From positions 1-64,000 of IMG/VR virus record IMGVR_UViG_3300007513_000028: DNA of 64,000 nucleotides. One strand, 5' to 3'. The stretch is from a virus. Under the pieces are notes generated by a model, which searched no databases, was not told the DNA's origin, and was given only the letters and a program-made list of their open reading frames with translations. Made by a program: the position numbers and the translations under genes. Of this stretch, positions 25,501 to 34,800 are shown piece after piece (the first letter of the stretch is position 1; each line of letters begins with the position of its first letter).

Positions 25501-25613
25501 CTCAAGAATTGTTGGCATCTTCATTGTCTGGTGTCTGGCAATACTTGAAGGATGAATTCCCAGGAATTTATGAAAAATATTATTCAATTCACGGTGGCGT
25601 GCAAATTGAATAA
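19587..25613 (+). CDS. DUF4815-type baseplate/tail structural protein
   Basis: 2008 aa. The N-terminus 'DFNRHPYYDDFNEDNQYYRL', 'LFQPGRAVQARELTQIQTFF' and 'QNQLERLGKHIFKDG' is the DUF4815 signature, found in peripheral baseplate proteins of large myophages. The middle (about 480-1130) consists of varied beta-rich segments. A family-typical block follows near 1254-1340 ('RRHTMKDIGRLAKRVENLEY', 'LNALEKAA', 'RFKNGILVDNFNGHGVVDV'), then 'MLDYTVKPLITQPVATDAES' (about 1376-1400) and 'PYIRSRDVIIHGEGLKPNHK' (about 1542). The later 'D-P-x-AQTF' part expected in such proteins is missing here but present in the next gene, suggesting the canonical protein is split over two genes. It probably links baseplate to fibres, in the role of T4 gp9/gp10; that is inference from position. 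Confidence 0.85.
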   Translation: MPIDFNRHPYYDDFNEDNQYYRLLFQPGRAVQARELTQIQTFFQNQLERLGKHIFKDGAKVWGGKIIYDRNDTKWLAVKAQDIHGNPVRIRDITPGLLIRKTSQASSGGADIAVEARITGVIPAELHDPDTIYFKWLKGEDEGFGADETLRICDAVSGRVRYTVTTLELDSQNKQRHYGSSSSFTVEPGVYFWKGLFIKSAGGSIKLAKYNNTTTYRVGLAISESIDQTDPRSLDPSSHTSNYSAPGADRYKVETTLIKIGEGVLFDERTVPNFIEIARIDTGNLLVSEDGTGDGIYSVLGRELAKRTYEESGNYIVQGYNINVKNKTTRDNPKLVAKLSEGVSYVKGNRHSLNHQNIVEVDKGRDLLTEDLNLKNDYGDNFVLVYDRAAAVAHPENANGLFVVGSGAGKSTADTDLEGRRGEAVSVHCVPHKLVRDHSLTTTDTWNSTLIGTVRPIQMVYNKKASTKSKQAGRLGDVYSLWLGDFQSSPIANVTSVTNIITDVSATGNAAFTTYTHSTWPNGITANDKISAVGSSDANFNVDFRDVVTSNATAIVIAGGEFSGASTTGSPMSLHRTSGKNTSPYSTLVLDENSSAAWNGSYIGASISVGNCSPRTIVDYVGTNSSAETKYNIRNGWSKRGMVILDRPLEEDGAPYIPQYGDKYTINLTMKQARSVVYNQNMTSTGVGQYPATLNQMWDIDPISGIKDKDISLLTDEVYGNRVDGECKYNKYGETPEGEDALLFSTGRQATKTLKTVGTFDGGLAGNTIVYYTECSVKTAGGSAATLDFGTAPVASDFVFFARPKAYPYSTTLDTDSTAEIKENFILSNMTTGEILTDKITRVVVDGADNITVTTSPNFASGQKYVLIFTARAEFASPAYKSRIAANTSHSITVPASGDLTDFSRGQVYVADGYGTTSGSRISLLKPDGFKLHKVVHQVDNTTANTDIANADKDVTSRFSFDSGQRDMFYDNASIILKPDVDAPTGNLFVIFDHFKRMSGPKGGTDFNGAAAAENITSPSYFSVDSYQYTTDIVLSSVSTAGFKVGQRITSNSGVSAYVAEYANNTGNYAKVSLIDVTSSPSSTTAKFVADEFIKGFNPDAAAGEGATVAGKIKTLTEADLKYSEIPVYTSRGKKTYPLRNMLDFRAYVSSNTRTSDTISDSLMAPIPTRSSIKAGRGGGAGLALRTNPMTTPVKLKHFSGRIDKLVVTDDGNYKMIRGTSAVNPYPPKDDDNDKSLTLFTLEIPPYTFESKEVQIKENLARRHTMKDIGRLAKRVENLEYYVSLNALEKAASEMDVTFADGTSRFKNGILVDNFNGHGVVDVLKNGSAVGKGVMRPRGIPGTRGAYNLHMATYSDETKHSAGIATTGARATRPEVVMLDYTVKPLITQPVATDAESVNPFDLQNFTGTLRVTPDNDRWMDTTKIPEYNSFVNGVLDNLAGIDETDPKYEGDDGQQLLYDDIANAIKAMPDFWDDISGALRPGDDIIGTSFHNSDESMNAAEVGKNISLQGVTDQKFNTSEIDAAITTHGLTDGMIKNTGILPYIRSRDVIIHGEGLKPNHKATVLFENVGVERYFSRANEIYLSRTGTDLFQPEIDGSYEVIRLSSGAETANAVLLAVREPNFRDSKTAAEGTLIGYIVPEFNEESGQIKYSQFADGYYDANWAASGADIKSHGFQGTASGRTITGFNSGAIATLTTGGTTHYYNGHYSGQARNTSSNTTHIHLSPDAHRYVPNNFGDDTKLDKNLGLPKETIIKIVEGAGAGQECKANNLIYTEGSTNTPVIELVSTAQGSTGLSTAIDGTSVYTIGMRSINPNNREQGITQVGSRGDMTNHYGEKLGILHLPSSTRTEWTAGRKLVEIIDRYSKEEWLVSSYASAYYHAEGQEQEEVEASPKRLEMLKEVRSRLNAFRINDHPEDLGYVPAVNNEDGTEGRLAVVTGVEVANGTWTAINTHGIAFVQGGGEFGTISETTQELLASSLSGVWQYLKDEFPGIYEKYYSIHGGVQIE

Positions 25614-25642
25614 ATGTAGAAATGTTTAGGAGATTTTAGCCA

Positions 25643-28603
25643 ATGCCGATGCACACTTCGGACACAAGATTACAACATTTAGACTGTCTTAAAAAATTAG
25701 GATGGTTAGGATTTGATGTTACTCATATGGGCGACCCTGATGGGTATCTATTATCCCCCTGTTGTGAACATGGGTATCGGGTTGTATATGGCCCCAGACC
25801 GAAATTAGACTGGGAACGCGCAAAGACAGGAATGACCAGAAATCAAGATCCGTCTACTAAGTCTGGAGGAAGTCTTGAGGGTGTGTGGAATTGGGAAGAT
25901 TCCCAAGGCGGCGATCAGGCATCCTTTTTTACTCATGAACAAAGATTAGGAAATGATGGAAGTTGGGTTTTGATTGCAGGTGCCCGTCAGGATGCATCGG
26001 GGGCCCCGATTGACGCATATGCAAAATGGTGGGCCACGAGTCAGAGTGATGCGGATACGATTGAAGAAGAATTGGTTGGCGCAGGTTCGGCAGGCAATTT
26101 AGGGTCGCATTCAAATCCTCAATGGGGCGGCCATGTGGGGCAAGGTGGCGACTGGTTGGGAAGAAGGCAAAGCTGGAGGCATGAAGAACATTGGCATCAT
26201 GCCGGGGGAATGTTTCATAATTTAAGAAGGTGGACTAAGGCTCATAAAAATGCTTCATTTGGAGGGCATGGTGGTGGTCAGTTTGGAGCTTCTACTGGAG
26301 GGATTGCCGACCCTGGCCTCGGAGAGTCTTCGGGTCTTCCTGATTTGGATGAAAAATTTGCTGCAAGTTCTATTTGGTGGGTCAAGTATGGAAATCGAGC
26401 CTTTCTTGGAGTGACAAAGTGCATTGATCCTCTTGGCGCACAACAAGAACGAGATGACCACGGAAATCATGGAGTTGGTTCAAATTGGCGCGGTCTGGGT
26501 CTGGACGATTTTGATGTAAATGGAGTTGTCCCTCCAGGCGCCTCTGCCCAAGGTGGATATGTTCCAAAGATTCTTTTTTGGGGAGGAGAAATTCTTGGTG
26601 CCCAGGGAAATGCAATTACTGATGCAGCCGGAGAAATTACTGGAATTGAAATAACTGATCCCGGTGTGTCTGTGGTCACAGACATTGATGATTCCACTAT
26701 TGAAATTCCCAATGTCTCGGTATCAATGCCCCATCATTATAAGGGATTTGAAGCAACTGCAACGGTGTCTACTGAACTTGAAGACATCAAGGCGGCATTG
26801 CCTGGCCTGATTAAGACAAAAGAAGAAATGATGGGGGAGCTTTGCGATGGATATAATGATCCAATTGCACAGACCTTTTTAATAAATGGAATTGCACATC
26901 CAGATGGAGTATTTGTTCCGAGTATTGATGTTTGTTTTCAGAGCAAGCCAGAGTGGGGAGGACAAATTCCTGTGTTTTTAGAAATTCGCCCAACCATTAA
27001 TGGATTTCCTCATTCGGAAAAATTTATTGCGTCCAAGATGCTATATCCAAATAAGGTGCATGTTGCAAGTGGGCATAGTGTAGAAGATTTTGCGCTGCCT
27101 CCTTGGGAAAGCCCAATAGACCATCATACAGAAACTGTAGAGGTCGAAGGTGCAAAGGCAGTTTCTTTTCCTAATTTTAATGATGAATTTGCATATACGC
27201 GATTTGAATTTGATTATCCTCATTACTTGGAACCGGGAGAATATTCAATTGTTATTCGGTCGAATGACAGTTCATATCGGTGCTGGATTGCAGATACCCG
27301 TGGCGAGGCAGTTGTTGGAGACAAGACATTGGCTCAATTTGATGATGATGGCTACGAAAAGGTCAGCGGAACATATGCCAAACAATATGGCGGTTCATTT
27401 TTCAGGTCACAGAACGGAAGAACATGGACCCCAGATCAATGGCAGGACTTGATGTTCAGGGTGAACCAATGCACCTTTGGTGGAAGTAAAATTTCTCCTG
27501 AGATTGGAGATGTGGACTTTGTTGCAGGAACAAATTTGGATTCTCATTTTGAATATGACAGACTTAAATTAAATATGTTTTCTACAATAATTCCGAATCG
27601 TTCTTCGACAAAGATTACTGGATCTGTTTATGCTCAGAAATCTTCGGATTCCGAAGGAACCCTTTCTGTTATTGAGGGAGAATCTGGTTCATTGTTTTCT
27701 GAAACAGAGGACACAGGAACCCGCGACATGCCAGAAAGAATGAAATTATATGCAGGAAAATCATATGGCGATGCATCATTCAAGGCAAGTTTCGAGTTGA
27801 GTACGACAAATCCAGATGTGTCTCCTGTGATTGATGCAAGAAATTCTTATATTGTTCCTATACGAAATGAAATTAATTCGGGAGGCCTAAGGAAAGAAAA
27901 TATTAATATTTCGGCTGTGGGTTCAAATTATCAAAACAACGACAGGTTTCAGGTGAACGGCGGGGGAAGCACAGAAACTGCATATTTTAAGGTGACAGTC
28001 GATGGAAGCGATAGAATTAAGTCTCTTGTCATGTGTGACTCTGGCGGAACTGAAAAAACAGAATCTGGAAAGGGGTTTTATACTTCAAAAGATATTGTAG
28101 TCAGCAATTCAGGTACAATGGGTTCTGCATCTGCCGGAGGTTCTGCCTTTGAAATTTTATCCGAAGAAGGTCAAGAAGGAGGAAATGCAAAGGCTCGATA
28201 TGTCACTCGCCCAGTCAATCTTGCAGCAGGAATGACTGCAAGAGGCATTCGAGTTTATTTGACGGCACAACAACCCTATGGGTCGAGTATGTATGTATAT
28301 CATAAGGTTCTTGCAGAAGAAGATGCAGAAGATATTAATCGAAAGAAATGGAAGCTCATGACAAGAACGACCCCAGACGAAGACTTTTTCTCTGGGCCCC
28401 AGTCTACATTTGAAGGCGCATCTAATCTCTCTGGAGGAGTTCATGAATATGTGTTTGATTCTGATGAAATAATTTCATATACAACAGATGCCGGGGTGAC
28501 CTATGACAGTTTTAAAACTTTTGCAATCAAGGTTGTTACTTTGGCTGACAACCCAGCCAAGGTTCCTGTCGTTAATTCTCTTCGAGCAATTGCCGTATTT
28601 TAA
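25643..28603 (+). CDS. Tail structural protein carrying the detached C-terminal module of a DUF4815-type protein
   Basis: 986 aa. The first 390 residues (Gly/Trp/His-rich, e.g. 'HVGQGGDWLGRRQSWRHEEH' and 'GSNWRGLGLDDFDVNGVVPP') are unfamiliar to me. From about 400 it contains 'YNDPIAQTFLINGIAHPDGV', 'FVPSIDVCFQSKPEWGGQIP', 'VFLEIRPTINGFPHSEKFIA', 'YPHYLEPGEYSIVIRSNDSS' and 'GSFFRSQNGRTWTPDQWQDL', the pattern that in other T4-like phages forms the C-terminal half of the DUF4815 protein (named from memory of the family). The C-terminal 330 residues are beta-rich. It starts at ATG 25643 after 29 bases with an AGGAG site and is probably a partner subunit of the 2008-aa protein. Confidence 0.8.
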   Translation: MPMHTSDTRLQHLDCLKKLGWLGFDVTHMGDPDGYLLSPCCEHGYRVVYGPRPKLDWERAKTGMTRNQDPSTKSGGSLEGVWNWEDSQGGDQASFFTHEQRLGNDGSWVLIAGARQDASGAPIDAYAKWWATSQSDADTIEEELVGAGSAGNLGSHSNPQWGGHVGQGGDWLGRRQSWRHEEHWHHAGGMFHNLRRWTKAHKNASFGGHGGGQFGASTGGIADPGLGESSGLPDLDEKFAASSIWWVKYGNRAFLGVTKCIDPLGAQQERDDHGNHGVGSNWRGLGLDDFDVNGVVPPGASAQGGYVPKILFWGGEILGAQGNAITDAAGEITGIEITDPGVSVVTDIDDSTIEIPNVSVSMPHHYKGFEATATVSTELEDIKAALPGLIKTKEEMMGELCDGYNDPIAQTFLINGIAHPDGVFVPSIDVCFQSKPEWGGQIPVFLEIRPTINGFPHSEKFIASKMLYPNKVHVASGHSVEDFALPPWESPIDHHTETVEVEGAKAVSFPNFNDEFAYTRFEFDYPHYLEPGEYSIVIRSNDSSYRCWIADTRGEAVVGDKTLAQFDDDGYEKVSGTYAKQYGGSFFRSQNGRTWTPDQWQDLMFRVNQCTFGGSKISPEIGDVDFVAGTNLDSHFEYDRLKLNMFSTIIPNRSSTKITGSVYAQKSSDSEGTLSVIEGESGSLFSETEDTGTRDMPERMKLYAGKSYGDASFKASFELSTTNPDVSPVIDARNSYIVPIRNEINSGGLRKENINISAVGSNYQNNDRFQVNGGGSTETAYFKVTVDGSDRIKSLVMCDSGGTEKTESGKGFYTSKDIVVSNSGTMGSASAGGSAFEILSEEGQEGGNAKARYVTRPVNLAAGMTARGIRVYLTAQQPYGSSMYVYHKVLAEEDAEDINRKKWKLMTRTTPDEDFFSGPQSTFEGASNLSGGVHEYVFDSDEIISYTTDAGVTYDSFKTFAIKVVTLADNPAKVPVVNSLRAIAVF

Positions 28604-28627
28604 AAAAATAAAAATGGTTTTATAATA

Positions 28628-28858
28628 ATGTCACGTTTGGTTAAAACAGATAATCCAGACTATATGAAAGACGAAGACAATGGGGCATTGGTTTCTACGA
28701 ATGTTCGTGCATTCAATGAACATAAACTGAAAGAAGAGCAGACACAAAAATTAAAAAATCAAGAAAACGACCTAAATAATATTAAATCTGAAGTATATGA
28801 ACTTAAAAATGAAATAAGTGAAATGAAAGATTTACTTCAACAACTTTTGAAAAAATAG
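28628..28858 (+). CDS. Small coiled-coil virion protein
   Basis: 76 aa. N-terminal 'MSRLVKTDNPDYMKDEDNGA' and 'LVSTNVRAFNEHKLKEEQT', then a heptad-like helix 'NNIKSEVYELKNEISEMKDL' ending 'LQQLLKK'. Short proteins of this type, with a 'D..GALVNTN..AY' pattern then a coiled coil, are common among structural genes of marine T4-like phages; their function is not known to me. It lies 24 bases after the 986-aa gene and 13 bases before the giant fibre gene, so it may help attach or trimerise fibre components. Composition and spacing support a real gene. Confidence 0.85.
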   Translation: MSRLVKTDNPDYMKDEDNGALVSTNVRAFNEHKLKEEQTQKLKNQENDLNNIKSEVYELKNEISEMKDLLQQLLKK

Positions 28859-28871
28859 GACGTTTTAATTA

Positions 28872-31800
28872 ATGCCCAAGTTTGATTCACCGATAAATAT
28901 AAAGACTCTCAAAAGCAGAAGTAGCAATTCTGCATTGGTGCATCTTGGTGATGACAACAGAGTTGGCATAGGTACTGAGGCTCCAGAAACAAAACTCCAT
29001 GTCGATGGTGCCATTACTGCCACTGGCCTGGTTGTCCCTGCCGGAATTTTGTCTACGTCTGTGGACACCGCCGAGTTTTGGGGATTTAATCCAAAATTTG
29101 ATACATGGTATTTTGATGAACTTAATTTTCCTGTGGCCAATGGATATATTCAGACATCCGGCACAGATAAAGTTGAAAAGTCTTCGGATAGTGTTCTTGG
29201 TTCCTATAGCGCCCGATGGGCCCAGAGCATAGGATCTGTCTGGGAACGAGAGGTCGAATTTCCAGAACCTCTTTATGCCAATGTCTTTGTCCAAGGAACA
29301 TATTCATATAAGTTTGAGTATTATGGTTCAGGAGAACCCGGCCTTGCGATCACGCTGACACATAGAGAAAAAGCTAACAGCGACCTTTCGTCTGTTGTCG
29401 GAAAAACATGGGCTTCCGAGTATTCAAATACGTTTATTTCTCCTACATTTCCTTTGCATACGCTTGGGAGTTGGCAGACCGCCGCATGGCGAGCGCATAC
29501 TCCTCCGAACCGAGAAATTACCAAACTAAAGATTGAAATTATTGCAAGTTCTGCTTTGGGGCAGACTTATGATTCGGCAGACGCCGGGATTGAATTGAGT
29601 GGCGGCGCCGGGACTGCGACATCCATTGGTGGTGATGATGATTATGATTGGTATCTGGATGGCCTGGCATTCAATTTTATGCATCCCGATGCAAGAATTG
29701 ACCAAGAGGGAAGAATCACGGGCGCATATATTGCATATGCAGCAATTGATGATGCACACATAAAGAATATGATTTCGTCTCCTGCGGCAAGGGTTATTGC
29801 CCCAGCCAGCCACCCCACTTCGGCTGGCTTATATGTAGACGGATTGGTTGCAAACGACGACTATGCTGCCGGGTGGAGCATATCCAAAGACGGAACCATC
29901 AAGGGAACGGACATTAAAATTTACGGTCCTGATGGCAAGGTCAAGATTTCTGGAAGTGGAATAAATCCATTTGCCGAGTGGGCTGGCCGAAGCCTTGCAG
30001 ACCTTGACTCAAGTGCATCGTCCTATCTCTACGGATTGGCATTTGAGGAAAGTAACTCCACCGGGCTTATGGCCAACGTCGGATTCTTGGCAACGTCAGG
30101 AACCGATTCTGATGCCATTGTTTCCAGCGCACAGTCATTATATATTGCCAATACTGTTGATGGCACGGCATCTATCGGAAGCGCACTTGCAAACGGAACA
30201 ATTCAGTACAACGGAATTGCATCAAATGCTCCTCCGGGTTCTATTTTTACTGGCGGAAAGAATGTAGTCAAAAATCAAGATGCCTATATTTTGTTTTTGG
30301 CCAACACGCAAAAATGGGATTCTGATATTGGTGCCCAGCAAAAGTATCATGCAAACACTCTTCTTGGTGAATATGGCCTCTATGTTCTAGGAACACCCAC
30401 AGTCGGCGGATGGGTATATCATCCCCATGCAAATGACACATGGTATTCCATTGATTCTCTTCAGTCTGGCAATCGACTACATGAAGACGACTTTCTGGTT
30501 GTCGGTAAAATCAAAACAGATATTTCTGGCAACATTCTTTCTGGAGTTCTCCAGCCTCCGAAATCTCCAGATTCGATTACTGCTCCAGAGGCATTAACTT
30601 CTGCTCCTGCCATTAATATTCCGGTTGGTGGAATTCTTTTTGCAGATATTCATTTAAACCAATGGAATCATACTGCAAACTCAGGTGAAGTCCAACTCAC
30701 AAATTCGAGAAATAATCCAAATACTGAATTTACTTTTATCCATCCCGGAACAAATGATCCAAACGACAGCACACTTCATACAGTAAACGGTGCCTATGGT
30801 GTTCTTACAAGCCTTGAAGATTTTCCAGGGACTCGATATATTACATTTGTGGGTGCAGATAGAACAGACGAGCAAGTGGCAGCGGGCACACCAAGCTCTC
30901 GATTTACATTACAGACTGGCCATTCTCCAGATTTTGTTGCAGCCTTTCCGCTCGGCACTCCTCCGCGATGGTACTACAATCAAGATGAAGGAAAGTTTTC
31001 TACATTCACGCCGACTGACAGAGATTGTATTGTTGCCCGTGTGGATGCCAATGGATCAGTAGGGGCACTCACAAACATTTATCGGTATGCCGAACGCGAG
31101 GCAACCACTCCAGAGGGCGGAGTAATTTCTGATGTAATCATAAATCCCCCATTGGGAATGGCATCCGGCGGAACTCTGTTTGCAGATCTACATGTAAATA
31201 AAGAATTTAAACAATCCGACAATACCACTCCAGCCAATACTGGTTTTGTTGCTCTGGTAAATACCGAAAATAATCCAAGAAACAGGTTCTTTGTCATTCA
31301 TCCAGACAACGGATACTTTTGGGAAGTTGCAAATACTGGTCGCGGCGTCGTAACCAACTTAAATAACGGAGTGCGAACTGGGGGTTCAAATACAGGAACC
31401 CGACATATTGCATTCGTCGGAGGCACCTGGCCGCACGAAGAGAACCGATTCCCGATGGCAGCCGGATATGAAAATGTTTCCAATGATTTTATTGCAGTAA
31501 CCAAATATCATCCAGACACAGGAAAGATACATCCAACTTCTGGAGTATGGTATTACGACAATGGGCAGAATGCGACCACCACGTTTACTGTCAATGCCAA
31601 TGATTTTATTATTGCCACACTCAGTTCGTTCAATGCACAGACAGATGGGATCGACCAAGTAACCCGCTGGTCCGGCCGTGCCGCACAGATTGAAATCAAC
31701 GGAGAAATGGTAACCGTTGACAGCATAAGGAACGATCTGTTGGGTGGCATTGCTCATGTACTCGACTATGCCGAAACGGCTGCAAACACGGCAATGGATC

Positions 31801-34800
31801 AGGCAATTCTTGCATATGATCTTGCTGCCAATGCGTCTGCCAATGCAACAAAATCTTTGGGGCTTCTTGATAATCAGAATGTTATTTATTTTACAGAAGA
31901 AGGTTCTGCTGCTCCTACGAGTGGAACCTATGGGAATGCTCAGTCTGATGTTGCATGGACATACAATGACATATGGATTAATACGAGTATCTACGGCAGG
32001 CATCTTGATGGGTCGTGGAGTACCAATGCAATTTTCAGGTATGCCAATTCGGGCGGCGGCTTTGACGATTCTTCTGCAACAGAGACTTCTTCTGGTTCGA
32101 CGGTGGGGCTGGCATGGAGAAGCGACCGCACCAATCCTACTGGGCGTGCATATATTGTTGGCCTCGAAGGAAGAGATTTGGCAGACAGGGCTCAAATTAA
32201 TTTCTATGTCCCAAGGTCCGCAGAAGTCTATCCGTTTTATGGTCCGAATGTCGCCGTTCTTTCTACGGGAGAATTAAATAGAAATCCAGAAGGCGACCAA
32301 TGGTATGACATATTCGGAAATCCTCCAGAGAATCATCTTTATATCTATAGAACAAATACTGCATTTAGTAATAATTCACACTATAAGGTAAGCACAGAAG
32401 ACGGATTTGTTTCGGCAGCCCATAAGGGATATATTTCAACAGGCCTGGGTGCCTGGGCCCAGACGGTTCACAATACTGCAACATCTGGTCTTTGGGACGA
32501 GACAACAAAGCCAACAGGATGGTGGGACTTTCAGGATGGTGCCGCAGGAGATGCAACAGGTCTTGTAGACTCAGAAAGAAATGCAAGGATTGCCGCCGAT
32601 CAAATAATAGATGACAGCGCAGCAAATGCACTTTCGAGAGCAGCAGATGCACAGGCGGCCGCCGACAGGGAAATCCTTGCATTCTTTGAGATTGGTGCGC
32701 CGACTGCCACAAGCAATGGTGATGTCTGGATCAAGACAGACACCGCAATTGATTCCACAGGAACCAAGAATTTAAATTCAATCTTTGTTTCAAATACCAC
32801 TTCGGGCATTCCCGGAATTGGAGCAGGGAGTGACCTTTTCTGGAACTATGGGCCAAACAATGCAATTGGTTTGATGTATCTTGAAAGTTATTCTTCGGGT
32901 GTCTCTGGAGTATTTGATCGTGGCACTAATATTATGCCAAGAGGATATTCTCTCTTTGATGCTCCTCTGAGTGATTATGATATTTCATTAGACCCCACAC
33001 AAACAAATCTTCCATATCCATTTTTTCTTGTATCGCATAGCTCGCTTAGTGGCACTCCTAAAGATACTGTAATAAGCATTAATACAACTTCTGGCTGGGT
33101 TGGAACAAATTCGTTAGAGGTTTCGGGAAATAGTGAAGTTTGGGCACGATTTACGCGCCAGGGCCTTTGGACCCGAGGCTCGTATAATTATCCAGCAGTT
33201 CATCTTCCAAGAGGAAAAAAATGGATTTTGTCATGGTATGCGAAATCGAATAATGCACTTCAAACTCGCATTGCCCCCGCCCTAGGCCTTCGAGACAAAG
33301 ATAGCCCATCGGCAAACATAGTAACGGTTTTCAATTCCACCAATGGCAAGGGAAGACTCAGCGCCAATAATGAGTGGGAACGAATGTGGGTATATTTTGA
33401 CCTCACGGGAGCAAATGCCACACACACCGATCTTGATATTACTGAATATGATTCAGAACTTTATGGAAGGGGTCTTGTTGATGGAATAAGTTCATTAGCC
33501 CCTGCCGACCCATCCCATATTTTAGTCGGTACTGGAGACTCTACCCCTTGGTCAAAACCATATGCAGCAAATCTAAATTCTATGATGATTCGATTGGATG
33601 CCGTTGCGGTAGATTCTTCAGGAGTCAAAGCAGGCTCGACCCATAATGTACACGCATGGTTCGATGCCCTCCAACTAGAAGAAGTCCCAGACAACGTATA
33701 TGCTCCGTCACAATTCAAAGAACCCTCTGATGGGACTGCAATTGTATTCGGAAGAAAAATTACAGATGGAAAGATTGTTACCCATTATTATGATTCCAGA
33801 GACAATGGCGGCCAGCATGGACCCATTCCAAATACGACTCCGACAGGGCTTCCGAATCCACAACCGCACGGAGACTTCTGGATTGATACAGGAAATAATA
33901 ATATCATTTTCAGGTATCACCAGAATGATTTTAATGCAATTCCGACTGCTCAAAATATTTTCTGGACATCTGTAACAAACGGAGATGGCTGGTATACAAC
34001 AGAAGACTTGAGGACAGGCAATGCACTCTCTACTTCCTATGATGCGCTCGCAAATGCGGCATCGGCTCGGGCGGCCGCCGACAGAGAAATCTTTGCATTC
34101 TTTGAAACTGGTTCACTTAATAATTCATCACCACCAGTCGCTTCGGGAAATGGTGATATATGGATTGATACAGATAGTTTTGCAACGCTGAATACAAGTT
34201 CAATATATGTTGCAAGGGCACCAGGGTCCGGCGCTTGGGAACAATCTCCCGATAGTGCAATTGGTCAGGTCTATCTTGAGGCATGGACTGCCGGAGAAAC
34301 GGCATCGCGGGCAGACTCTCTTGCCATAAGTGCATTCGGAACCAGCGACCTTCCGTTCCCTGTGTATCCAGAAGCCAATGGCATCATGGGAGTGGGCGCG
34401 ACAGGCAATGTGGTGTTCTATAAGAATTCGACCCAGGAGTTTGAACCCGGCACCTCCACCTCGGCCGAGGGAGAGTTTTCTGCATACAATCGCGGAGGAG
34501 TTGATTTCGTCGGACCAACCGGAAAGTTGTGGTATCCAGAATCTGGGGGTTATGGGATTCCCGAAACTGGGGCCATTCACACAAGGCTTGAAGGGGCTGG
34601 CGGCACGGGCGAAACTACTGAAGCAAGGTATATTATGTATACCAATCAAAGTGCTTCCGTGCGATTTTCGAGCCCTGCTGGCATGGGAAGTCATGACCAT
34701 TTTATTACAGTCGAATGGGAACCTGTATCTGAATCGTGGCAAGCGTATGATAATAGTACCGGCGTTTTTAAGTTCACTCCAGACGCAGCAAATGGCGACT

